NCBI GenBank assembly: GCA_964538875.1
Contig: CAZIHO010000053.1
Span: 1-22,247, forward strand
Source of the DNA: CAZIHO01 sp964538875
GTDB lineage: Bacteria > Pseudomonadota > Gammaproteobacteria > Chromatiales > Chromatiaceae
Length of the DNA stretch: 22,247 nucleotides
Direction of reading: 5' to 3'
Shown here one piece after another: positions 15,221-22,247 of this stretch. How positions within the stretch are numbered: position 1 is the first letter of the stretch; each line of letters opens with the position of its first letter. The notes below the pieces were generated by a model. The model had not been told where the DNA came from. It saw only the letters and a list, made by a program, of their open reading frames with translations, and did not search any database. The position numbers and the translations under genes are program-made.

Positions 15221-16698
15221 GCGGGGAGTACCTTCCTGCGGAATCCTTACGCCGCCGCCAGGCCGGCGTTCTCCTGCATATCACCTCCTTGCCGTCCCGG
15301 AGTCTGTGCGGCAACCTGGGGCCGGAGGCACGCAATTTCGTGGACTTTTTGGCCGCCGCCGGGATGGGGGTCTGGCAAATGTTGCCGGTGGGGCCGGTGG
15401 GCCTGGGAGGGTCCCCCTACCAAACCCAGTCGTCCCATGCCGGGGATTTCCGACTCATCAGCCTAGTGGATATCGTCCACCAGGGCTGGTTGGAGAGTTC
15501 CCGCCTGGACGAGGCGGCGATCCAGGAATCCGGTCAGCAATTGGCCTTGCGCCTGGCTTGGGAGAGCTTCCAACTCCGGGCTGCTGACCGGGACCGCCAG
15601 GCCCTGGCCCAGTTTGGCGCAGACAGTCGCTATTGGCTGGACGACTATGCCCTGTACGCGGCCCTGCGCCGCGAGCGGGGCGTGCCTTGGTGGGAATGGC
15701 CCAGCCCGTTGCGGGACCGGCAGCCCCAGGCGCTGGCGGCAGCGGCGGAACGGCTGGCGGCGGAAATCGCCACTGTGCGTTTCGAGCAATTCCTGTTTTT
15801 CAGCCAATGGCAGGCCCTGAAAAGTTACGCCAATCAGCGCGGTGTGCTGCTGTTTGGGGACTTGCCTATTTTCGTGGCTCACGATAGCGCCGACGTTTGG
15901 GCGTCACCCCAGGATTTCGACCTGAAGAGCGACGGTCAGCCCCGGGTGGTGGCCGGCGTTCCCCCCGATTACTTTTCCGCCACCGGTCAGCGCTGGGGCA
16001 ATCCCCTGTACCGCTGGGAGCGCATGGCCGCCCAGGGGTTTCCCTTCTGGATCGACCGGATGCGCACCCAGCTCAAGCTGTTCGACCTGGTGCGGATCGA
16101 TCATTTCCGGGGCTTCGAGGCCTATTGGGAGATTCCCGCCGAGGAACCAGACGCGGTGCGGGGCCAATGGGTCAAGGCCGGGGGCGATGCCCTGTTCCAA
16201 CGCTTGCACCAGGTGTTCGGCCCCCTGCCGCTGGTGGCCGAGGACTTGGGCATCATCACCCCGGAAGTAGAGCGGCTACGCAAGGATCACGGCTTGCCGG
16301 GCATGAAGGTGCTGCAATTTGCCTTTTCCGGTGGTCCGTCTAATCCCTATCTGCCCTACCACCAGGGTTTGGATGGCGTGGTTTACACCGGCACCCACGA
16401 CAACGACACCAGCCTGGGCTGGTACCTGTCCCTGGACTCCGGCACCCGCGCCCTGGTGGATGACTACCTGGGCCACTCCCGGGAACCCATGCCCTGGCCC
16501 CTGATCCGTTGCGCCCTGGGCTCCCGGGCCAACCTGGCGATCATTCCCATGCAGGATCTGCTGGGGCTGGACGGCGACCACCGCATGAATCTACCGGGCA
16601 CTGTCGAGGGCAACTGGCATTGGGGTTTTCAGTGGAGCCAGGTGGAGCCGGACCTGGCGGAACGGGTCCGGCATCTGGTGCGCTTGTACGGCCGCTAG
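15217..16698 (+). CDS. malQ: 4-alpha-glucanotransferase (amylomaltase)
   Basis: A 493-residue GH77 enzyme that transfers alpha-1,4 glucan segments between maltodextrins, releasing glucose. Family blocks are visible throughout: GVLLHITSLPS at 17-27, GGSPYQTQSS at 64-73, FGDLPIFVAHDSADVWA at 213-229 and GVPPDYFSATGQRWGNP at 247-263. The catalytic residues are D295 in LVRIDHFRGF, E342 in VAEDLG and D395 in TGTHDND, matching the Thermus amylomaltase residues D293, E340 and D395 closely. Length matches the short bacterial form and not the roughly 690-residue enterobacterial MalQ. Downstream of glgC it probably recycles short glucans during glycogen turnover. Its stop is only eight bases from the stop of the convergent secreted-protein gene. 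Confidence 0.96.
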   Translation: MSGEYLPAESLRRRQAGVLLHITSLPSRSLCGNLGPEARNFVDFLAAAGMGVWQMLPVGPVGLGGSPYQTQSSHAGDFRLISLVDIVHQGWLESSRLDEAAIQESGQQLALRLAWESFQLRAADRDRQALAQFGADSRYWLDDYALYAALRRERGVPWWEWPSPLRDRQPQALAAAAERLAAEIATVRFEQFLFFSQWQALKSYANQRGVLLFGDLPIFVAHDSADVWASPQDFDLKSDGQPRVVAGVPPDYFSATGQRWGNPLYRWERMAAQGFPFWIDRMRTQLKLFDLVRIDHFRGFEAYWEIPAEEPDAVRGQWVKAGGDALFQRLHQVFGPLPLVAEDLGIITPEVERLRKDHGLPGMKVLQFAFSGGPSNPYLPYHQGLDGVVYTGTHDNDTSLGWYLSLDSGTRALVDDYLGHSREPMPWPLIRCALGSRANLAIIPMQDLLGLDGDHRMNLPGTVEGNWHWGFQWSQVEPDLAERVRHLVRLYGR

Positions 16699-16706
16699 GC
16701 CGGCCC

Positions 16707-17498
16707 TTATCGCCAGGGGTCCGGCGCGAACCCGCCCGGAAATGGGCGGGGTTCCGGCCGGACCGGATAGTCCGGATAGGAGCGGATGACGCCCCGTCGC
16801 ACCAGATTGTCCCGGGAATCGTAATAAATCGAGATCACTTCATCTGGGCGGCTGCTGGCGCGACGGAAATGGGTGAAGGTCACCGGCGCCGCTTCCCGGG
16901 CGCCGTGGCCCGTGCCGATCTGGGAGCCAGCTTCCACGTCTGGCCGGGGCAGCGAGGATCTGGGCGCCGCAGCAGCGGCGGAGCCATCTCCGGCGGGCGC
17001 GCCGGATTCCGCCCGTTCCTGGGAATAGGGCAGGGGTCGCGCCACCGGCGGCCGGGACGGCGTGGCTTCCCGGAACAGGGCCGCGCCGATCACGCCCACG
17101 TTGGCGGGCCGGTCGGTGCGGGCCGCGTAGGAATCTGGCAGCCGGGTGAAATAAAACCCTGCCACCTCGTCGGCACTCTTGCGCCAGCCGGTCACTTCCG
17201 TGCTATCCCCAGGCTCCAACACGTATCCGGATTGTTCCGGCGCGGCGGTCTGGCCGCTGATGGCGTTGACCCCATCGACGGACAGCACCACCAACAGCCG
17301 CCGGTTGCTCTGATTAGTCAGGCGGATCGCGTAATGGTCCCCCGGTTGCCCGGCGACGTAGGTCTTACCCTGATGCCGATGGGTTTCCAGGATTTGCCCG
17401 CTATCCCGGGAGCGGATGGACATCTCCACCCAGTTGCCAGCCAGGGCCGAGGTGGCGCTCAGCAGCAGGGCGGCGGCAAGGACAAGGCGAGGGTTCAT
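16707..17498 (-). CDS. Conserved secreted protein of unknown function
   Basis: A 263-residue protein with a clear signal peptide, MNPRLVLAAALLLSATSALA, cleaved before GNW. The start at 17498 has GAGG eight bases upstream; an in-frame ATG at 17531 would put 11 polar residues before the signal. The N-terminal domain (about 20-145) is beta-rich and resembles hypothetical proteins I recall from other proteobacteria, with blocks LLVVLSVDGVNAISGQ (68-83), QSGYVLEPGDSTEVTGWRKS (89-108) and FYFTRLPDSYAARTDRP (115-131). A linker rich in Ala, Pro and Ser (about 145-200) follows. A smaller C-terminal segment (about 205-263) contains VISIYYDSRDNLVRRGV and a Pro/Arg-rich end. No enzymatic motif is seen. 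A periplasmic or cell-surface role is inferred. It is divergent from the SNF2 gene. Confidence 0.8.
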   Translation of the reverse strand: MNPRLVLAAALLLSATSALAGNWVEMSIRSRDSGQILETHRHQGKTYVAGQPGDHYAIRLTNQSNRRLLVVLSVDGVNAISGQTAAPEQSGYVLEPGDSTEVTGWRKSADEVAGFYFTRLPDSYAARTDRPANVGVIGAALFREATPSRPPVARPLPYSQERAESGAPAGDGSAAAAAPRSSLPRPDVEAGSQIGTGHGAREAAPVTFTHFRRASSRPDEVISIYYDSRDNLVRRGVIRSYPDYPVRPEPRPFPGGFAPDPWR

Positions 17499-17579
17499 GG
17501 CAGCGTCCTCGGCGAGGGGTTGGTATGACATCGAGCATAGCAGGGATTGGCGAGGGTTCAGGCGGTCTGGCTAAATTTC

Positions 17580-17653
17580 GCCTAAAGGGAAAAAAAGCCT
17601 AAAAGAAATAAAAAGCCTTGTTGATTGTGGATCCATTCTGAGCTGGTCACAAT
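17580..17653 (+). promoter_or_regulatory. Phased A-tract region and candidate SNF2-gene promoter
   Basis: Three A-tracts at about 17590-17596, 17601-17604 and 17610-17614 have centres 9.5-10 bp apart, one helical turn, as expected for intrinsically curved DNA or an UP element. GCCTAAA occurs at 17580 and 17597, and GCCT again at 17615, in step with them. Directly downstream are TTGTGG (17625-17630) and CACAAT (17648-17653), a weak -35/-10 pair at 17-bp spacing. This is the most AT-rich stretch in the window. Confidence 0.45.
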
Positions 17654-17708
17654 AGTCCGCCGGTCCCCCATCTATCCATCCCGCCTGATGTCCGGGAAGA
17701 GAGAGCCC

Positions 17709-20700
17709 ATGCACGCTAAGATTCCCAATCTGCCCATTCCCCTGGCCGCAGATCAACTGCAAGTGGCGGCGGCCCTGGCGCTGCTGTGGACCTATCGCAC
17801 TTCGGCCGATGTCTATAACCTGCTGCGCCAGTTGGACTGGAAACGCCAGGACGGGCGCCCTTTTACCCAGGACAGCGTCCGGTCGGCGGTGGCGGAATTG
17901 GGGCGCCTGGGCGTCCTGGATCGAGAGCCGCGGCGGGACGGCTACCTACGCTTGCGGGATGACTTCCGGATGCCTCTGTACCGCTATGTGCTGGAAACCT
18001 ATCCAGCGGCGCGGCTGCGGGACGCCGTCTATCGTCTGGAAGGCTACAGCCCTAACGTCCGGCGCTATTACTGGCCCCTGAACAGCCCGGCGAGCACGGT
18101 GGCGGTGCTGCGCATCAGCCTGTTTTCCGGCATGGAACAGAGCGAGTTCATCCAGTTGCTGGAGTTGATTGGCCGCTCCCAGAATATCGATTCTTACCTG
18201 ACCTGGGGCTTTGACGAGGGATACGACCCGGAATTCTTTTACCAATACGCTCCTGCCGCCTGGGACTCGTTCTTATATCGAATGCTGACCCGCCTGGCCC
18301 TCTCCTGGGCGCCCAGCGCTCTGCCCGCCTGTGACTGGGCGATCGCCAAGCTGGACCAGACGCCGGACCTCCTCAGCGAAGGGGTGCGGGTGGGCCTCGC
18401 CGACTTGCTGGTGCAACAGGGCGATGGGGTCCGCCTGGAGCGGGCCCTAGAAGGTCTGGAGAGTGGCGTGGCGCACATGTTGCGGGCCGGACGGTTGGTG
18501 TTGGAAGGTAAGTTCGCCGAGGCCAAGCCCCTGGCCCAGACCGCCGTCAAACTGCGCCAGGCGGAACTGCGTGCCCGCAAGGTGATTTTTCCGCCGAGCC
18601 TGAGTTGGTTTTATCCCTTGGCGCTGCTGGCCCAGCCTACGCCGGCCAATCTAGAGTTGGCCCGTAAATATTGCATCGCCGAATCCGGGTTGCGGGTGCC
18701 GGACAAGGACGAGGCCTGGGGCCTGTGGGTCCATGTGGCCAATGTGCGTCTGGGGCTAGAGAGTCTGGACCGCCAGGCCCTGTTGGAGCGATTAGACCCG
18801 GGTCCGGAGCCGGGTCTCCCGGATTTATGGGGCCTGTTGCTGGCCGCTTGGGTGGGACCCGAGGCCCTGGCGATCACCGCCAAGCAGTTATCCCGGCTGG
18901 ATGCTTGGGTACAAACTCTGCGTCAGCGGTTGCTGGAGTGCCGCTTCCAGGCTCTGGTCGAGCAGGTGGATTCCGCCCGGGCGATCCTGGGAGGCGGAGT
19001 GCCGGCCCCCGGCTTTTTCGTGTCCGGAGCCGCCGAGCGCTGGCGAGAGTTGCTGGGGGATCTCCAAGCCTTGGCCGAGGGGAGCGGACCCGTGGGCGCC
19101 AAAGAGGGCGGGACCCGCATTCTTTGGTCCCTCCAGCTAGGCGAACAGGGGACCCTCGTTAACCTGCGCCCCCTGGAGCAGAAGCGGGGCGTACGGGGCT
19201 GGAACAAGCCCAAGGACCTGACCCTGGCCCGCTTTATGGTCAGCAAGGACCTGTCCCCTTGGGATGCAAAGATCACTCCCTGTCTGCGCCCCATTCGTCA
19301 GGATCCGCGCCGTTTTTCCCTGGACCGGGCCGAGGCCATCATGGCCCTGGTCGGCCATCCCCTGGTGGTGCTGGCCGACCAGCCGGACCAACTGATCGAA
19401 CTGGTAGAAGGGGCGCCCTGGGTCGAGGTGGCGCGATCCGGGCCCCGCTATCAGGTACGCATCGATCCCTTGCCCCATCCCCAGCCGGTGCCCTATCCGG
19501 GTCCGTTTGGCGACGAGACCAGCCCGGACGGGGAAGCGCTGCGCTTCATCATCCTGGTGCGGGATTCCCCGCAACGGCTGCGGGTGATCCGGTTCAACGA
19601 GATACAGCGGCGCGCCGCCCAATTGATCGGCCGGCAAATGGCGGTGCCGGCCGACGGTGAGCCTGAGTTGCAGCGAACTCTGCGCGCCCTGGCGCCCCAT
19701 TTCCAGGTCCTGGGGGAAGGGGCCCAGGCAGGGCGGGAGGTGGTGGCGGAAAGCCGGCTGCGGGCAGAACTGGCACCCGCCGGGGAAGACCTGACCCTGC
19801 GTTTGGTGGCGGCGCCCCTGGGCCCAGCGGGACCGCGTCTGGCGCCGGCCAGCGGACGGGCCCGCATCATGGCCGCCATCGATGGCGAAGCGCTGGGAAC
19901 CCGGCGCGACCTCCAGGCGGAACGGGGGCACCTGGAGTCGGTCCTGGACGCCTTGCCGTTCTTGGAGGATCCGGACCAGTCCGGCGTTTGGGAATGGCTA
20001 TTGACCGATCCGGAACAGGCCCTAGCCGCCGTGGAAGCCTTGCCGGGACTGCCCGGCGTGGCAGGGGTGGATTGGCCCAAGGGCAAGAGCGTGCGGGTGG
20101 TGACCCTGGGTCCCGCCCAACTGGCGATGAAGGTGACCAGCGACCGGGATTGGTTCCGGGTCAACGGCCAGGCCCGCTTGGACGAGCAATGGGTGATCCA
20201 ATTCAAGACCCTGCTAGACGCGGCGCGAGGCGCTAGCCGGTTCATCCCTCTGGGTGACGGCCTATACGCCGCTCTGACCCGGGGACTCAAGACCCGCCTG
20301 GCGGAACTAGCCCAAGTGGGCGAACTGGGTGCGAAAGGCGCTCAAGTGCCCCGTTTGGCCGCCACCTGGCTGGCCGAGACCCTGGACGGCCTGGCGACGG
20401 ACTGGGATGCCGGCTTTGTCAGCACCCTGGACCGCCTACGGGCCGCCCAGGAGCTTTGGCATCCTGTCCCCGGCGCCCTGCAAGCGTCTCTGCGGCCCTA
20501 TCAGGAGGACGGCTACCAATGGGCCATGCGCCTGGCGGACGCCGGATTGGGGGGCATCCTGGCAGACGACATGGGCCTCGGCAAGACCATTCAGGCCCTG
20601 GGACTGCTACTGGCGCGGGGACCGCAGGGTCCCGCCCTGGTGGTCGCCCCCACCTCGGTATGCGGCAACTGGCTGGCGGAGGCGCGGCGCTTTGCCCCCA

Positions 20701-21866
20701 GCCTTAATGCGGCCCTGTACGGCGAGGGCGACCGGGAAGGTCTATTGAATAACGCGGGACCCATGGACCTGGTCATCGTTTCCTATACCTTGCTCCAACA
20801 GGCCGGCGAGCGCTTCGCCGCCCGCACCTGGCATACGCTGGTGGCGGACGAGGCCCAGGCGATCAAAAATGCCGCCGCCAAGCGCACCCAGGCGGTGTTC
20901 GACATCGGCGCCGACTTCCGCCTGGCCCTGTCCGGCACGCCGGTGGAAAACCGGCTTGGGGATCTTTGGTCCATCATGCGCTTCGCCAATCCGGGCCTTC
21001 TGGCCAGCCAGACCCGCTTCAACGAACGCTTTGCCGCTCCCATTGAACGCAACCGGGACCGGGACGCCCAACACCTGTTGCGGCGCCTCATCGGCCCTTT
21101 CGTGCTGCGCCGCACCAAGGGCCAGGTCCTGGAAGAATTGCCAGCCCGTACGGAACTGGTGCTGAGCATCACCCCGGACGCCGCCGAGCGGGCCCATTAT
21201 GAGGCGCTGCGCCGGCAAGCCATGGAAGAAATGGAACAGACCCTGGAAACCGGCCCGGTAGCCGCTGCATCCTTCAATATCCTGGCCCAATTGACCCGGT
21301 TACGTCGGGCCGCCTGCGATCCACGCCTGGTGACGGCCGGCCTGCCCCTGGTGGGGGCCAAGGTCCAGGCCTTTGCGGAACTGGCCGCCGAACTGGTCGC
21401 CAACGGCCACAAGGCCCTGGTATTCAGCCAGTTCGTAGACTTTCTCAGCCTGTTGCGGGAACCCCTGGACGCGGCCGGCATCCGCTACCAATATCTGGAC
21501 GGCTCCACCCCGTCCGCTACCCGGACCCGTGACGTGGCGGCCTTCCAAGCCGGCGAGGGGGATCTGTTCTTAATTAGCCTCAAGGCCGGCGGGTTCGGCC
21601 TCAACCTCACCGCCGCCGACTATGTGGTCATCACCGATCCCTGGTGGAACCCAGCCGCCGAGGACCAGGCCAGCGGGCGCGCCCACCGCATCGGCCAGCA
21701 ACGGCCGGTGACCCTGTACCGCCTAGTCACTCAGGGCACCATCGAGGAACAAATCATCGATCTGCATCACGACAAACGGGCCCTGGCCGAGGGCGTGCTG
21801 GCGGAAGGTGACGCGGTGGCCTTGCCCTCCAGCGAGGAATTGCTGGCCCTGATACGGGGGCGGTGA
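17709..21866 (+). CDS. SNF2-family ATPase/helicase with a very long N-terminal region
   Basis: A 1385-residue protein. The C-terminal 460 residues are a complete SNF2 dsDNA translocase core starting at LRPYQEDGYQW (928). Motif I is DDMGLGKT with K959, motif II is DEAQ at 1047-1050, motif III is SGTP at 1075-1078, and motif VI QASGRAHRIGQ begins at 1320. Before it lies a region of about 925 residues. Residues about 20-95 look like a winged helix (ADVYNLLRQL, then FTQDSVRSAVAELGRLGVLD). About 100-480 is helical, possibly repeat-like, and about 480-900 may be the helicase-associated region of bacterial SNF2 proteins. No SWIM zinc-finger cysteines are present. ATG at 17709 has GGGAAGAGAG upstream; in-frame starts at 17625 and 17688 are less likely. 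It stands alone, without methylase or nuclease neighbours. RNA polymerase or nucleoprotein remodelling is inferred by analogy to RapA-type proteins. Confidence 0.9.
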   Translation: MHAKIPNLPIPLAADQLQVAAALALLWTYRTSADVYNLLRQLDWKRQDGRPFTQDSVRSAVAELGRLGVLDREPRRDGYLRLRDDFRMPLYRYVLETYPAARLRDAVYRLEGYSPNVRRYYWPLNSPASTVAVLRISLFSGMEQSEFIQLLELIGRSQNIDSYLTWGFDEGYDPEFFYQYAPAAWDSFLYRMLTRLALSWAPSALPACDWAIAKLDQTPDLLSEGVRVGLADLLVQQGDGVRLERALEGLESGVAHMLRAGRLVLEGKFAEAKPLAQTAVKLRQAELRARKVIFPPSLSWFYPLALLAQPTPANLELARKYCIAESGLRVPDKDEAWGLWVHVANVRLGLESLDRQALLERLDPGPEPGLPDLWGLLLAAWVGPEALAITAKQLSRLDAWVQTLRQRLLECRFQALVEQVDSARAILGGGVPAPGFFVSGAAERWRELLGDLQALAEGSGPVGAKEGGTRILWSLQLGEQGTLVNLRPLEQKRGVRGWNKPKDLTLARFMVSKDLSPWDAKITPCLRPIRQDPRRFSLDRAEAIMALVGHPLVVLADQPDQLIELVEGAPWVEVARSGPRYQVRIDPLPHPQPVPYPGPFGDETSPDGEALRFIILVRDSPQRLRVIRFNEIQRRAAQLIGRQMAVPADGEPELQRTLRALAPHFQVLGEGAQAGREVVAESRLRAELAPAGEDLTLRLVAAPLGPAGPRLAPASGRARIMAAIDGEALGTRRDLQAERGHLESVLDALPFLEDPDQSGVWEWLLTDPEQALAAVEALPGLPGVAGVDWPKGKSVRVVTLGPAQLAMKVTSDRDWFRVNGQARLDEQWVIQFKTLLDAARGASRFIPLGDGLYAALTRGLKTRLAELAQVGELGAKGAQVPRLAATWLAETLDGLATDWDAGFVSTLDRLRAAQELWHPVPGALQASLRPYQEDGYQWAMRLADAGLGGILADDMGLGKTIQALGLLLARGPQGPALVVAPTSVCGNWLAEARRFAPSLNAALYGEGDREGLLNNAGPMDLVIVSYTLLQQAGERFAARTWHTLVADEAQAIKNAAAKRTQAVFDIGADFRLALSGTPVENRLGDLWSIMRFANPGLLASQTRFNERFAAPIERNRDRDAQHLLRRLIGPFVLRRTKGQVLEELPARTELVLSITPDAAERAHYEALRRQAMEEMEQTLETGPVAAASFNILAQLTRLRRAACDPRLVTAGLPLVGAKVQAFAELAAELVANGHKALVFSQFVDFLSLLREPLDAAGIRYQYLDGSTPSATRTRDVAAFQAGEGDLFLISLKAGGFGLNLTAADYVVITDPWWNPAAEDQASGRAHRIGQQRPVTLYRLVTQGTIEEQIIDLHHDKRALAEGVLAEGDAVALPSSEELLALIRGR

Positions 21867-21884
21867 TTGATCAGGGGCAGTGGT

Positions 21885-21897
21885 GGCCTGGGCGGCC
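21885..21897 (+). terminator. Weak hairpin after the SNF2 gene
   Basis: GGCC, a TGGGC loop and GGCC form a four-base-pair stem 19 bases after the stop, followed by GGTTTGT. It is the only candidate near the stop and is weak. The rest of the 209-bp gap contains another hairpin, TCCAGC/GCTGGA (22014-22019 with 22028-22033), just ahead of the next gene, and no clear promoter. Confidence 0.2.
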
Positions 21898-22075
21898 GGT
21901 TTGTGGAGGCCGGATGCACCCGGTGGACGAATAGGGAAAAATCTGCTTGTCCCCAGTCGATGCACCAAACTACTGGAGAGACCAATCGACCCAGCGGGGC
22001 ATCGTCCCGGTAATCCAGCTATGGTTGGCTGGAGTGGATTCCGCCTTGGCCCTACGACCATCGGGAGTTTTCGCC

Positions 22076-22247
22076 ATGCGGGCACAAAGAATCCTATTGT
22101 GGGCCGGATTGGCCCTGTTTGGGCTACCGGGGACCGGCGCCGAATTCCGGGATTACCCCGGTGAGCCCTTGTTGCAGGGCCAGCCGGCGGCGCCCAAACT
22201 GGCGAGTCCCGCCGCCCGCCGCTATCGGACCCAGCTTCGCACCCAAA
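22076..22247 (+). CDS. Exported protein, N-terminal part only
   Basis: An open frame from ATG at 22076 runs off the right edge after 57 codons. It starts MRAQRILLWAGLALFGLPGT, a signal peptide with likely cleavage after GTGA near residue 22, followed by a polar segment rich in Pro, Ala and Arg. GGGAG about nine bases upstream is a good ribosome-binding site. Too little is present to name a family. A periplasmic or secreted product is likely. Confidence 0.65.
   Translation, partial: MRAQRILLWAGLALFGLPGTGAEFRDYPGEPLLQGQPAAPKLASPAARRYRTQLRTQ

Noticed and set aside
16509..17528. 339-codon + strand frame spanning the end of malQ and the secreted-protein gene
   Set aside because: It overlaps both real genes in other frames. 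MalQ ends normally at 16698 and the minus-strand gene has a signal peptide and ribosome-binding site.
19137..20290. 264- and 265-codon minus-strand frames opposite the SNF2 gene
   Set aside because: They are antisense to one continuous long coding region and are arginine/serine- or glycine/proline-rich, typical of shadow translation.
21723..22164. Frames of 94 and 120 codons across the gap after the SNF2 gene
   Set aside because: They overlap the SNF2 end or the signal-peptide gene in other frames, have no ribosome-binding site and no recognisable family.
1..22247. CRISPR arrays, insertion sequences, integrase or phage genes, restriction or other defence loci
   Set aside because: No spaced direct repeats, terminal inverted repeats with transposase, or characteristic proteins were seen on either strand. 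The SNF2 and Rad50-like genes lack the partner genes that would mark a known defence system.

Overview
The window is GC-rich bacterial chromosome with closely packed genes. The gene set and sequence families (prfB-lysS pair, YgfZ, RNase II-type enzyme, glgB/glgC/malQ glycogen genes) fit a gammaproteobacterium. A methanotroph-like member of the Methylococcales is my best guess, from overall resemblance only. There are no tRNA or rRNA genes, insertion sequences, phage genes or CRISPR arrays, so this looks like core chromosome and not an island.

Layout. (1) 1-72: the tail of a rightward gene and a short hairpin. (2) 73-2630, leftward: a tight three-gene operon encoding a 65-aa acidic protein, a 619-aa Rad50/SMC-like ATPase with a predicted membrane hairpin, and a DUF1269-type glycine-rich membrane protein. 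Start/stop overlaps and a ribosome-binding site lying on a stop codon tie the three together. (3) 2763-4598, leftward: an RNase II (RNB) family exoribonuclease. (4) 4701-6586, rightward: ygfZ and an HDOD signalling protein. (5) 6741-8483, rightward: a secreted trypsin-fold protease of lysyl-endopeptidase type with a C-terminal PPC domain. (6) 8534-11148, leftward: prfB, including its programmed +1 frameshift, followed by lysS. (7) 11447-16698: glycogen and alpha-glucan metabolism, with glgB leftward and glgC-malQ rightward from a shared 224-bp intergenic region. (8) 16707-17498, leftward: a conserved secreted protein of unknown function. (9) 17709-21866, rightward: a 1385-aa SNF2-family ATPase with a very long, largely uncharacterised N-terminal region. 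(10) 22076-end: the start of an exported protein cut by the window edge.

How the genes work together. GlgC makes ADP-glucose, GlgB introduces alpha-1,6 branches and MalQ reshuffles maltodextrins; glycogen synthase and phosphorylase are not in the window. PrfB and LysS both serve translation. YgfZ (Fe-S/tRNA modification), the RNB exonuclease and HDOD protein are housekeeping or stress functions. The best candidate for something undescribed is the 73-2630 operon: a membrane-tethered Rad50-like ATPase without an SbcD/Mre11-type nuclease beside it, but with an RNA exonuclease next door. Second comes the SNF2 protein with its roughly 925-residue N-terminal extension and a phased A-tract promoter region.

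All calls come from reading the sequence and from remembered family motifs; no database search was run.
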